Shown piece by piece: positions 19,631-31,854 of a stretch of 64,000 nt of DNA (position 1 is the first letter of the stretch; each line of letters begins with the position of its first letter). The notes below the pieces were generated by a model, which was not told where the DNA came from, ran no database searches, and saw only the letters and a program-made list of their open reading frames with translations. Source of the stretch: Mikania micrantha (taxonomy: Eukaryota > Streptophyta > Magnoliopsida > Asterales > Asteraceae); the NCBI GenBank assembly GCA_009363875.1, contig CM018695.1, positions 12,930,755 to 12,994,754 of the forward strand, written 5' to 3'. The translations under genes and the position numbers were made by a program.

Positions 19631-22600
19631 TGTCACACCCCTGCGCCGCGTGCGGAATCCACGGCGCGGTGACGTATGATCAGTTGAATCATGCACAAGT
19701 ATTGAATAAGAACAACCACAATGGATTACTACATTTCATAATGTTTAGACAGTTGATTAGTTACAGACAATCTATCTACCAAAAGTAAGACAACTACAGA
19801 CCCAAAATATAGTTTACAAAATAAGACTCCAAACAAGACAATTAAACATTTAGGATTTAGTGAGTTTCTATTCCATCCTAGCATGTTTCTTCATCTTGTT
19901 CTATCTTAGAGTGGTCTCCTTAGTTGTCCCTGAGAATGTCTTAAACCTGATTACCTGAAACACGTGAAAAGTAACTGTCAACTACAGACGTAGTTGGTGA
20001 GAACAATAGGTTTAAACATTTGTAAACATGAGTTATATGATATAAGACATAGGTAAGTTAAAGCATCATAAGATTCACACGGATGAGCTGCAACCCAAAC
20101 TAACATCAAGTAAGAAAATGAGTGTAAACAGTCCAATCACTGTTTGCACATGAGTCAACATATAATATCAAGTCCCAAACCACGTTTGGAGTTAGATAAT
20201 AAGTCAACAGTTTTGAATAAACCATATGTAACCGAAATCTGCAGTTAGTTTATAAAACAGATTTAAAAACTAACTGCAGCAATCGGCCTGCCCCAATGTA
20301 TGTGTCCGCTTTCCCTTGTTGTGATCACCCAGTACTAACGCTAATGAATATGATACTTGATGGGTTTATAAGTTTGTTTACAACAATGGACACCATGTTT
20401 TCTGAATCTTACTTTAACCGGATGTGTTAATGTCTTATTGAAAACCTGGATTTAACTCCACGAGTGAAATCCTTTGTTTTATGTAACATGAAATGAATAT
20501 CTTGATTTGAATACCATGATGTGAACAACTTGACTTGAATACCATGTTTTGAACCAATGAATTTGAATACCATGTTTTGAACCACTTGATTTACCACACA
20601 ATGAACCACTTGCTTTGAATACCATGTTATAGTGACCTTGTGTAACAACAAGGTTGTTAACAAAAGAAAGAGTTTATGAAATCATTTATTTAAAAATGTT
20701 TATCCTTTAAAGAACATTTGAGAAAAACTGTTATAAAACATTTCAAGAAAAACATTATAAAATCCTTTAAAACAGTTTACAATTTCCTTAAACAGTTGAA
20801 GAATCACTTGGATTCATAGGATAAACCTGTAATGTTTATGAATGCACATACACTGTGCAATGAAACAAGATTGAAATAGCGGTTTTGATCACGTGTTCCA
20901 CCCCAAAACAGTTATAAAACAGTAAAATAGGGGCTAAAGTTCTCACCTGTCTGCAGTAGACTCTGAACTAAAACAGATAGCAAGTAGCAAACAGGACTTC
21001 TAATTGTTTCCTATAACATTGTAATCATACATAAGATATAGGATTTATAATTGTATAGACTTTGATTCATTGATTGACTTGTGTTCACTTGAACTTGTTA
21101 AACTTGATTACTTGATTGATCATGGGTTCAAGAAACTTGTGAAATGTTCCTCGTGCATAAATCTTATGCATAAAATGATATTTGTTTGAGAATTTGATAA
21201 CCCTTGATTAATATGATTTATGAAATAATGTTCCAATTGTTTAAATCTTGAGATTGTGACTTGATCTTGTAATTAGGATAAGTTGCAACTTAAACCAATT
21301 ATGACCAATTTCGCATGTACTTAGAGTTTGTGGGCCACACCATGGGCCTTAAGCCCATAAAACTATGATGGCTTAATTATAGGTCCATGGGACCCTTATG
21401 TTAACGAGGGCTAATTGATTATGATATTGGGCCAAGTGGGTGTGATTTGGCCCAAATCCATTTCTATCGTCCTTAATACGTGTCAAGAACAATATCATAC
21501 CGATCACAATATCAGTGAACAGAATGAAATTGAATTGAGCCCAAGGAATTTGAGTTGGGCCTAACAATGTATAGGTAGGCCATATAAAGTTTCAAGTGAC
21601 ATTGGGCCAATTAAAGTTCATAATGGCCTATATGACTCAAGTGGGCTCGGTTTAAGTCCAATGGTCGTTCACTATTGAAATTGGGCCACGTAGAACCGCA
21701 TTGGGCCAAGATGAGTTACGGTTTGCCACTTGGGCAGCGAACCCTCTTGATGCTAGCATAGGGTTCGTCGGTCATGACTCTACATCAAGGTTCGGTCACT
21801 TGTGTGCATGCAAGGGTTCGCCTAATACTATGGTTCGTCTGCATGGGTTCAGTCTAGAGGGTTCGTGAGAAGGCCTGCATGCAGGGTTCGTTCAACACTT
21901 GATGGGTTCGTGAATGGCTCGTGGTCTCCTTAGGGTTCGCCAGCTGAGATTGAGGGTTCGTTGAATCAGGTATGGTTCGCCAATAATGCTAGGGTTCGGC
22001 TGTCAAGCCACGAACCATGCAAGATTCGTGAACATGGTTCGTCGGAGGCTCATCAAAAAGGTTCGTGAACATGAAGACCACCTGCAGGTTAGTCAAGGTT
22101 CGGTGAAGGCTCGTCTATGGTTCGCATCATACAAGCAAAGGTTCGGCCACCACGTGATCCCACGAACCTGTAACCTGCATAATCAACTTCTTCGAAAAAC
22201 TAGTTCCCATACTCCGATCTAAGTGAATATAACCTCAGGGAGGGTTACTAGAGGTGCGAAATCAGTAATGGTGATGAAATATCCGACCGGTTATCGGTTT
22301 TTAAGCAAAACACATCAAATTTTCATGAAAACCCTAATCTCCGAAATCTTCCAAGGATCATACCTCGTTTTTGGCTGGACAAATCAGCTGTTTTCTTGTA
22401 CTTTCTTGTAGAGAATGTCGAGGGCTACGCGTGGGTTCAAGAATCACCGAAATCCGTTGAGAAACGAGCAAGATACGAGCGATTGAAGCTTTGAATTTCT
22501 AGAGAGATGAAAGGTTCGCGAGTTTTAGAGAGAGGTGAGGTTGTTGGCTGCATTTATGAAGTAAAATAGCCTTGTTCAAGGCTTTTATAGCCCGGGTGGT

Positions 22601-23237
22601 ATTCGGGTCCGTTTCGGTCGCTCGGTTCGCGTTTCCGGAACGTAACGCGTATTTTACGCGGTTTAAAAATAAAAGAGTTGTTAAACTCATTAAAATGATG
22701 AGTTTCAAAATTGTAAAAATATAAAATAATTAATATAATTATTTTTACTCTTCGTGTGTTGTCGGATCGTTAAACATTCGAAATTACGTGTATACCCGAA
22801 ATCGCGTACGTTTTACGATCGTATTAATTATTTAAAGTCGTTTAATCGTAATTAAAAGTTCATCATTCGTAATATTATGGATCGTCACCCATAACTTTAC
22901 TCAGTCTCGCTTACAGATTACGATCTTGGTTGAATTAATTAATTGTTATAATATTCGTCTCTACACTACGCACTAACACTAACCTGTTACACCGAACGCA
23001 GTATATATATAGGGCTCACTCTCGCTGCCCACCACTGTTTCGATATAACCAGTTACTGTTCTTGCCTAGTGTAATCGACTGTAAATAGATAATACATACT
23101 TGTTTTCTGATTACTAAGATCCTGTAACACACAAGCACACATTATGAACATACTGAATCACATTGATTGAACTGAACCTGAACCGACACTGTTCTAACAC
23201 TGTTTACAACTACATGACTATATGCACAAATGTTACA
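19631..23237 (-). repeat. 5' LTR of element C
   Basis: 3607 bp, the functional promoter copy. TATA box at 22582-22591 and a splice-donor-like GAG|GTATGATCC with GT at 22363-22362. All modules of the left LTR recur here at +9973. Confidence 0.95.
22582..22591 (-). promoter_or_regulatory. TATA box in the 5' LTR of C
   Basis: GCTATAAAAG on the minus strand. It precedes a CT-rich leader (ctctctctaaaac) and would drive gag-pol. Confidence 0.7.
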
Positions 23238-23244
23238 GTAGGAC

Positions 23245-24320
23245 TCTCATTCGAACCCACCTCATTCGCCAGCCAAGGTTCCTCATTCGCCATTTCCTCA
23301 TCATTCGGCCAACAACCTAGTCGACCACCATCATTCGCCAGGCAGCCAAGCCTCATTCGACACCCACACACCAGGACCTATTCGATCAGGACCCAACTCC
23401 ATTCGGGCCTTAGCCATTCGCCAGCCTTTTCCTTCGCCAGTCTCCTCATTCGGAGCCATCACCACATTAGCCGCTTCCCTTCTTTCGGCCAATTCCATTG
23501 TGGGTTCATGACTTTAGGTGGCCAACATCTACTGATCAATACACGAGCTCCATGTTACCAGATAGATTAAACCTTAGAGAGCCAAGAACCCTAAGGCAGC
23601 TTACCATCTAGTCCAAGGACATTCAACAGGCCATCAGCTTCTTTGAGGGCCAACAGGCCCAACAATAGACCCACACGTATTCTGGTTGGCCCAGGATGGG
23701 CCCAACCTCATACTATCAAGGCGCAATGATGTCTCGGCCCAACTCTACTGTTCCAGCCCAGAACCTATAGTAGGCCCAGTAAATAACCTCAAAAACCTTG
23801 TTTGGCCCATGTTTATTAAGTAACTAAGGACAAAATAGGCCCACGATCGATTTCAGCCCAAATGAACCAGGCCCAGGTTGGCCCATACTCTATTTTACTA
23901 CAGGCCTTGATGGGGTTTAAGGGGCCCAGTAATATCATCCCTTGGCCCACAGATTTTGGCCCAAGGCCACCATTTAAGGCCAACAGTCCAATTTTTAGGC
24001 CCATCATTGTTTTAGCCCCATTTAGCAAGGCCCAACTTGGCTTATGAGTTATGTTAGTGAAGGCCTGAGACAAATCTCAAAGGGCCCAACAAAATCAGCC
24101 CGAGGCCCACAGAAAACTAATTCAAGGCCTATTTTGAGGCCCATGCTCTCATTTTGGAGCCACCTTACTAACATCTTGGCCAACAGTCCATTCCTGGCCC
24201 AATTTTGGTTCTTACAGCCCTATGTGACTCTAGGCCCAACAAATATTACCAAGGCCCACCTTGGGCCCAATAAATTCCTTAGAGGCCCAATTAAGGCCCA
24301 CAAAGCTACTTAAACTCTAG
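23245..24320 (+). repeat. CGAACC/ATTCG then GGCCCA arrays in LTR B1
   Basis: In 23245-23470 the words CATTCG and CGAACCC recur. From 23640 to 24320 GGCCCA or AGGCCC recurs several tens of times, every 15-30 bp. The order after the TATA box matches LTRs C and B2. Apparent frames in either direction follow the repeated words and are not genes. Confidence 0.6.
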
Positions 24321-25119
24321 CCCTTGTAACTTTTGGCAAGGCCTTTGTATTCCACTAGTCCAAATCAATGTCCCACACTTTCAAATAAGCCTCACCATCC
24401 TCAAATGTTCAAGAACTATTCCAAGACCTATGTATTTGGGCCCAAGGCCCAATTTGTTACACAAATGGCCCAACAAGTAACTTGGTCACAACGTTCGGTC
24501 CATATGCCATGATTAGGCCCACATGAGTTCACTACATTTCATAAGATCAAATAAGATATGTCAAAAGAATGTTTGCTTAATTAATTCATAATTATGCGAT
24601 AAATGTTCAAAATGTACAAAATCAACAAAGATGAGTTGGAAACTAAGCACTAAGTCTTTCATCAAAGCAAATGGCATATAACTAATGACAATATGATAAC
24701 TTATAAGGTCATTAACTTGAATCAAACATATGGGACCGAACAGGGATCATGACCAAGTCTTACACGTGTTAGCCAACTTTAGGGCTAACACACATATCTA
24801 CACACAAATCCCTACAAAATTTATACTTGCGAGTCTTAACAACGTGAAATCAATACAGGAACGTGAAAACAAACCAAATTACAATACAGAGCGCGTGCAG
24901 TCTTTTGTTTAAGCTAAGTCAACTCAACAGCTACAAGGTGAGTTCATTGGCCCTTTTCTAACATTTTTGTTTTAAATCGTGGGGCTGAGAAGCATGCGTA
25001 AACTGTTTTATGTAAATTGTTTACTTGAATGCTTTTATATGTTTTACATGTATAAATGTTATCCTAGACTTATGTTTAGGTAACTGCTATGTACTAAAGA
25101 ACTATTTCAATTAACTGAT

Positions 25120-25390
25120 TTCAAAGAACTAAAGATCTCAACAAAGATCTATTTTCAAAGAACTAACGGTCTATTCTCAAAGAACTAACGATCCATTTTC
25201 AAAGAACTATTTCAAGGGTGTGTTGTCAAAGAACTAACGATCTATTTTCAAAGAACTATTTCAAGGGTGTGTTGTCAAAGAACTAACGATCTATTTTCAA
25301 AGAACTATTTCAAGGGTGTGTTGTCAAAGAACTAACGGTCTATTCTCAAAGAACTAACGATCTATTTCAAAGAACTAAGTACAAAGAACT
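25120..25390 (+). repeat. 49-bp minisatellite in LTR B1
   Basis: Exact 49-bp spacing between tcaaagaactaacgatct words at 25226, 25275 and 25324. Each unit also has tttcaagggtgtgttg. Partial units with caaagaactaa extend from about 25090 to 25470. Confidence 0.85.
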
Positions 25391-25844
25391 ATTTTGAGGA
25401 ACATCTGGGAAATGCTCAAAGATAACATGTGCCAAAGAACTAAAGAACTATACGAACTATGGACGGTCTAAAGAACTATAAAAGCCTATATATCAAAAGA
25501 TGTCCTAGCTAGACTGATTGATTATAGGTCACATGTTTGATGAGGTTTACAGATCTCCTCTACTACTAAGTACCTTGATTGACAGACTAGTCTACTCGAG
25601 TTGACCAAAGGCCCCAATCATTAGGACTTAGATTTTACTAAATGTTTATTTATTTATTTACTTAAACATTTACAACTGTTTATACAATTACTGTGGTTGA
25701 TCAATTGTGTGATGAACCTGTGAAATCAACATAGATTTCAATGGATTGTAAACACAGGGACAATAACAGAAGAACTTATGGAATGGTGTTAAGGGTAAAA
25801 ATGCTTAATTATCATTAACAACAGTGTCATATGCATATTAGTAT

Positions 25845-25897
25845 GTGGTGGGATAGCGTCTGGGCTTGACCCTTTCGTGATTCCCTATATATAAGCA
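25845..25897 (+). other. GTGGTGGG/TATATATA module in LTR B1
   Basis: Sense (plus) strand GTGGTGGGATAGCG, a spacer of about 25 bases, then CCCTATATATAAGC, with short arms GTATG/CATAC outside. Confidence 0.6.
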
Positions 25898-25990
25898 TAC
25901 CGATGTGGATATTACATGTGGAGTTAATGAGGTTAGGGTCTTTACCAAGAGAGGTTTTCAAATCATTTTCAAATCATAAAACTATATGAA

Positions 25991-26010
25991 CTCACCAACC
26001 ATGTGTTGAC
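25991..26010 (+). other. Small hairpin next to CTCACC in LTR B1
   Basis: CTCACCAAC-CATGT-GTTGAC: 4-bp stem, about 380 nt from the LTR 3' end. B2 has the same with loop CTAGT. Confidence 0.45.
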
Positions 26011-26326
26011 TTGATCTTTTTGCATGACTTCTCAGGTGACGAACAGGTCAATTAGGAAGTCATTACTTCTGGACTAGGACTTCAGATAGAAGACTTAGTA
26101 TTTTGGACCTGCATATTTTGAAGACATCATTACACATATCATTTTGTATATCTTGTGTAAATACAAGATAGAAACTTATGATGTTAATAGTAGATTTACA
26201 TTGTTAAATTATAAACAATACTGATGTAATTTAACTTTGTAATTCTATCATATTTAGCATTTCTCATTTATGTATCATGTGCCATATAACAATCTGATCA
26301 ATCCGATTATCACTCACGATATCGCG

Positions 26327-26380
26327 CCCCGAGAACCTTCCGCCCGACGGGACAACCGATCCTATCCCGCCGGCTCGGGG
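26327..26380 (+). other. Terminal GC-rich hairpin of LTR B1
   Basis: CCCCGAG (26327-26333) pairs with CTCGGGG (26374-26380), seven bases before the LTR end. The antisense strand of the loop holds GCGGAAGG as in B2. Confidence 0.55.
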
Positions 26381-27224
26381 TGTGACATTATCATAACTAT
26401 GTCTTTCTATGGATCTATCTAAGTTCTAAAATGGATCAACGGGTTCGATTTGTTTTGAATAACCACAAATAGTTTTGTTATGATTTAAATGAAATTAGTA
26501 AAATGTTTAAATTACAAATGTTGATTTAAAGTATTCATTTAAAAGTTTAGAATTTAATTAATGTATGTTTAAACAAAAATTATCAAAGTTCTTGTTTCAC
26601 TAATTATTAAATAACTATTAGAATACTTTTATAAATCAATTATTAAGTTTATTAATTTCTCGTGAAATATAAGAAAATAATTTAGTTAGATGCCAACTTA
26701 TAAAATTTATTTTTAAAGTTTATGATTAATTACAAATTAATCACATATTATGATTAGAACATATGTAAATATTATGTTTATAACATTTATAAATAAGTAA
26801 GAATAAATAAATAAGTAAGAATAATTAAATAAATAAGAATAAATGATTAACTAAATAAGTGAGATAAAGAGTTATAAATAAATAAATTTATAAAACTTAT
26901 TAAGTTATTGTATTATTTCTATTATGTAAATGATTACATAAGTAAAGAAGTAAATGAATGAGGTAACAAGTAAAAAATAAATAAATAAATAAATATTTAT
27001 GTTTATAAAACATATAAAGTTATTAAATAAATTTCAAGTATTTATTTATTTAAACATAGTGATTCATTAATATATAACTATTTTATTTATTCTATATATG
27101 TTTTTTTTTCTTATTAAAATAATAAGGTTTTAATAAAAATTAATTTTCTGTAAAAACATAATTTAAAAATGATTTTTAATTTAAAAGATATAAAAAGTTT
27201 TGGCCCAAAGTCCGGTTAACCCAG

Positions 27225-27300
27225 ATGAAACCAGAGTCGAACCCGAGACCCTTCACACACACGACACATGCTCTAACCGGTTGGGCTAGGCTCTAAGCCG
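27225..27300 (-). repeat. tRNA-like SINE head or tRNA pseudogene in LTR A
   Basis: On the minus strand a clear A box (TAGCCCAACCGGTTAGAGC) is followed about 30 bp on by a B box (GGGTTCGACTC). The acceptor stem does not pair, so it is not a working tRNA gene. It lies in LTR A near its promoter. Confidence 0.5.
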
Positions 27301-28430
27301 TGAAAACAATCCGGTTTTAATCGTTTTAACACAGTCCAAATTTAGAACCCCAAATCAGTTCTTAAGAAGAAGAAGAAACGAGCCCTAGTTTCTTTTTAAT
27401 CGAAATTCGTCTGAATCAGTTCCCGATTGAGAACCGAATGATGGGTTATTGTTTGTAATTGAAAAACGAATAGAATGGTGTAAGAAACACCTACCTTGGA
27501 TCGAGGTTGAATGGTTTTTGAGTTAGAGATGTTGAGTCGGTCGACCGAGGCTTTATGGCTCGATTCACCGCGATCCTGAGTTCGTGCGAGTTGTTTCTTT
27601 GTTCAGACTTGTTCGAAATGATGAGAAGAGTGTTTTGGTAGGATTAATTCGGTTTTTATACACGATTTGATCAAATTTTGAATTTCGGTCGTATCTCATA
27701 GTTTTTGGAAACGATTTTGATTGATACGATTGTTTATTCGATTAATTAGTGATTAGAATCGGTTAATGCGTTAAATTCTTGCCTAATTTGCACCTAGATG
27801 AGTTGGAACGCACTAGATCTTGGCTGGAACGCGTCTGGGTCGATCGAATGGGTCATGGGGCGAGTTCGGAGGCAACCGGGTAGGGAAGGAAAGGAGGTTT
27901 GGGGTTTTGTCAGATTTGGCCCCTCCCATGTTTTCTTTTAAATAAAACTTTAGGTTTTTACACTTTTAACCCTAAACTTTTATGAAACCTTATTTATCTT
28001 GGTTTTAATTTGTTATAGTTTTATTTAAACTCCATAACTACTATAAATTGGTTATGTTTTTATAAACATTATTTTAGTGTTATATTAACATTTTGAAATT
28101 TAAACATAGTTATTTATATTATTTATTTAAAGTTTATAAAAATTAATAGGATTAAAGTTAAAGTTCCTAATTCCTTTTTGTTTAAAAAAATATATATATT
28201 TTTCTCATTGGAATTTATAATTTATTTATTTGTTTAAGTTTGTTATTTATAAATAACTTTCTAAATCTTATGAAACTTATTATAATTTTACAAATATCTT
28301 TAAAAATATTTTTTTTTGTTTTTATATCTTTAACTTGTGTAATTTTAAATAATTACATGTTCATATTAAATCATATACATATATGTATGTATATTAATGA
28401 TGTTCATATTTGTTTTGTCGCACATCTACG

Positions 28431-28434
28431 TATA

Positions 28435-28491
<57 letters not shown>
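28431..28491 (+). repeat. TATATG microsatellite
   Basis: About nine TATATG units in a row inside LTR A. The reading frame rich in Met-Tyr across it is an artefact. Confidence 0.9.
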
Positions 28492-28619
28492 CTTGTATTA
28501 TGCTTAATTTGTTTTAGTAATTGTTCATATGTATCAAAACTTATAAATACGAATTTCAAACGACGTCATATATTATTTTATAAATATAATTATTTATTAT
28601 AAATTACAGGAAGGTTACA

Positions 28620-28800
28620 ATATTTGGTGTTAGCAATCTATTATGCTATTACACGTCATCGAAAAAGTACCAAATGGATTGCTAATGAAAAATGTGTTGA
28701 AAGTTGGGAGTGACACTAAACATTTTCTTAGCTGGGAGTATTGCCGACCAACTAATTAAAGTTGGACGTATTTAAATCCAATAACCCAATAAACAAAGTG
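28620..28800 (+). mobile_element. Right arm and loop of the foldback element
   Basis: 28620-28624 is the right ATATT duplication of LTR A. Then the loop side (tttggtgttagcaatc) folds back on gattgctaatgaaaaatg, and 28690-28800 pairs with 7498-7612. The rejoined element would be about 290 bp. Confidence 0.65.
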
Positions 28801-30324
28801 TTATAGTGATTAAAGTGAAGGAGACCACTAAATGTTTCAAGTTTAATTCCCACTTGGGACGATTTTCTGTGCTTTTTTCTTGTTTCAAATCTTTGCTTAA
28901 CATGTGTTTCCTACACATAAAATATCACAACAATATTCAGGACACTACCTAGGTTAGAGTTGACAAGTTTAATATGTCTCTTTAGATTTAAATGAGTCTC
29001 TACTATGTTGTACAGTTTCCAAATTTACAAAGCTTGACACAAATATTTTTTATATTTATCCAACTAGGCTTGGTTTAAACAATAAAGAGCACATGTAAAG
29101 TGACATAAAAAGCTATGAGAATTTAACATAAAAAATCAAATCACAACACATATGAGAAGCATGAATATTACTTGGATATCTATTAATCAATTGTAGGTGT
29201 ATTTGCTCATAATGATACTCGTATATTGCCTTTGAAGAAAAATCAAGCAGTGTCTTTCACATATATTTAAGTTTGCCCCAAATTTTATTATGTAGGAAAG
29301 CTTTTCTTACAATTTTTGGTAATATTCATACGTACGTGTCATCTACCATTAAACAAACTATAGTTGTAAAGTTAATTTATATACACATCATGACATATGG
29401 TATACCTTATCATTATCAAACAATGATTTGTTACTAGAAAATTCAAAATCAAATATTGATCCTTCAACAACCAACATTGCTAACAATGTTTGTGAACGAG
29501 ACTAAGGATTAGAATCAAATAATTAATTCGCATACAATTGATGTTGTGTCGTGTCAAATATATAATTGGTATGTTTATTTAAGAAATTTATGTTGTGTCA
29601 AATAAACGGCGCATTGATTTTAAGTTGTGTCAATGTGCATATGTAGAGGTACTTTGCGTCAAGCCAAATAATTTATGCACACTGACAATGTGATGATATC
29701 CGACATCACAAGGTGTTGTACCATTATAACAACCCTTATAAAAGTTTAAATGACATTTTACATAATAATTTAATCTTTATAATCTTAAATATTATAAAGT
29801 CACATGCAAATCCACCAACTTTTGTATCAAAACCTAGTTTAATATTTGAAATTTAATAGGAAAAAGAGGAAACGAATTAAAAAAAATTAACTTTCCAAAA
29901 GATCTAATATATATCTTCATCTAAAAGCACGTTAAATTCAATTAAATCGGTTACTAGTTTGTGAACAACAATTTCTTTTCTTTTTCATTACATTAGGTTA
30001 AAAATAACTCAAAATTAAAATAAATTTTAATACATTTTTTTATTAAAACAAATAAATTTATATACTATTTTATTATAGCTTAAACTATACAAGTTAAAAA
30101 AGTTTGGATGCAAATCAATATTTTCATAACGAAACATGATGGGATTTGTCCATCATATCAAACTAAGAACTGGATATGAAATTGGAAAAGTTTAGGAAAA
30201 TAATTACACCTTTGATAGATTGTTTGTGTGATCTTCATATTAAGAATTGGAAAATGATATAATAAATATCTTTAATAATCAAGGAGAATAAAAACAAATT
30301 AATCTACACAATATGTTCCTAAAA
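28801..30324. other. AT-rich intergenic DNA
   Basis: No gene is seen. A B-box-like phrase (gtttaattcccacttggg, 28841-28858) may be a SINE remnant. Confidence 0.4.
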
Positions 30325-31100
30325 TTAAATATAATTGTTCGGATCAAACAATGATTGTTTCGGGTAAAGATTAACAAGTTTAATTTTTAACAAAACCAAA
30401 TTAGTAAAGTGAAATATTATGCTTAATAATATGAAAACAAGTTTGTTTATGCGTTTCTTGAGAATTATCGCCAAAGATCCATAGGGATATTGTAAATATG
30501 AAAGATAGTAAACAACTAAACACACAATATTTATACAAGGAAAATCCATTAATCCCTTAGGATTGTCAGGATAAAAACCTTTGGAGGTGACAATCGTCAC
30601 TCTGCCTTGCTTTTAGTATCTAAAACAAAGTAAGAATACAAGTATGATGAGCACAAACGATCGATTCTATGTGAGAGTGTAAGTACATAAGTGTGTTATA
30701 GCTATCGAGAATGCAGGTTGCAATGTTTTTTTCCTATTAACGATCAATGCCTCTTTTTATAACAAAGTTACAACAATGGCTATCACCTAATTGTTCCTAA
30801 TATTCAGCTAAAATCTCGGACATGCCTTGGACTTCTTCAGCTGATTGATACTTATCTCCAGTTAGTCCACGATGAAAATCGTTGAGAATTCCATGACCGT
30901 ATTTATAGGAGAAATTGTTGAGACTTTGTTTAACATGTATGCTCAATTCAAATAGTGAAGACTGCACATTTATATTATTAATTATTTATTAATAATATTT
31001 ACAATAGCAAGTCTTTGATATTTGTGTTACAAAACGAAAAAATATGAGTATATAAACATATGTAATTATCCCTATATATGCTCAATGATTCCTGATCTTG
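30325..31100 (-). repeat. Possible degraded 3' LTR of the Tat relic
   Basis: Shares an ordered set of weak matches with 38400-38755, such as cccttaggat followed by a gataaaaacc-type phrase and then acgatcga. Together they would bracket the Tat-like gag and integrase remains. Boundaries cannot be fixed by eye. Confidence 0.35.
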
Positions 31101-31854
31101 AAATATCATGAATGAATTGTTAAAAATTTGATACTTAACAATGATATATGTAAAAGCAGAGTTAATTCAAGAACAAAATTAAAGTTATTTAATAAAAACC
31201 CATTCAATTCATTCAAACAATTGTTTTTACAATTGTTCTATGCTCTTTAGGAATTCTCTCTATAATTCAACGTCACATATTACAATGAAAACCCTGAAAC
31301 TATTTATATAAACTACTATCGAAAGTGACATGTAACATCACTCACAACTACCGATATACAACAATTGCTTATTACAGAAACTAGTCCAATTACAACAACT
31401 GACCTACATAACTACTAACACTAGTCTTCATCAGCAGTTATTCAGCGACAGTTATAGATTAATTATTAAGAGGTTTCAGTAGTTGTGCTAAGTAATTGGT
31501 ATCAATTGATAAACATCAACACTCAATGCAGGTGTTATGTAATCAATAGTTGTTATTCTGTAGTTATTTATGGCTTGCTCAGCTCCTGTCCTTGGGATGA
31601 AAAAATGTCACATGTGTTAGTAATATAAACAAACATTATATCATAACATTTGTCCTCTATAATTGGCTTACTCTTCAGAGAACAATATGCAAAAAAGAGA
31701 ATAAGTAAGGATAGAGCGAGTACCATCTATAATTAAAATGATGAATCATGAGTTATTTGAAATCTACTTTAAGGTGAACAACATTCTAGGACGTTGGAAG
31801 AAGACCCCCTCCCCCTCCATGTTAGTTAATATGTTTTCAAATTTACCTGCTTTC
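31101..31854. other. AT-rich DNA, probably 3' untranslated part of the Tat relic
   Basis: No open frame or defined repeat is seen. Confidence 0.3.

Larger units (their letters stand above)
9658..23237 (-). mobile_element. Intact Tekay-like Ty3/gypsy chromovirus C (13.58 kb)
   Basis: Two 3607-bp direct LTRs (9658-13264 and 19631-23237) start TG, end CA and are flanked by GTAGG. On the minus strand the order is 5' LTR (right), tRNA-iMet primer site (19611-19627), a 1.8-kb leader with repeats, one uninterrupted gag-pol frame (17830-13298), purine tract (13265-13277), 3' LTR (left). By eye I see one difference between the LTRs (9766 A versus 19739 T), and no indel, since matching points keep the offset 9973. 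This indicates a very recent insertion. Long LTRs and a C-terminal chromodomain-like tail fit the Tekay/Del clade. All parts for autonomous transposition appear present. Confidence 0.95.
8414..26387 (+). mobile_element. Solo LTR B1 (4.4 kb), split by element C
   Basis: The LTR occupies 8414-9657 plus 23243-26387, about 4389 bp. It begins TGTAACAGCAAG and ends GGGGTGTGACA. The 5-bp duplication TTATC at 8409-8413 and 26388-26392 confirms both ends and shows that it landed in LTR A. Sense is plus: TATA box tataaata at 9197-9204. Its opposite-strand relative is LTR B2 (33186-37706), which matches along both ends. With no internal region it is a solo LTR. Confidence 0.9.
7613..28619 (-). mobile_element. 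Solo LTR A (3.0 kb), split by B1 and C
   Basis: The LTR occupies 7613-8413 plus 26393-28619, about 3028 bp without its insertions. It begins TGTAACACCCC and ends GGTTACA. It is flanked by a perfect 5-bp duplication ATATT (7608-7612 and 28620-28624), which proves both ends. Transcription would run on the minus strand, from a TATA box (GTGTATAAAAACC on minus, 27653-27663) toward 7613. No internal region exists, so it is a solo LTR left by LTR-LTR recombination. Confidence 0.88.

Noticed and set aside
28240..28602. 120-codon frame with repeated Met-Tyr
   Set aside because: It is the translation of the TATATG microsatellite and AT-rich flank in LTR A.
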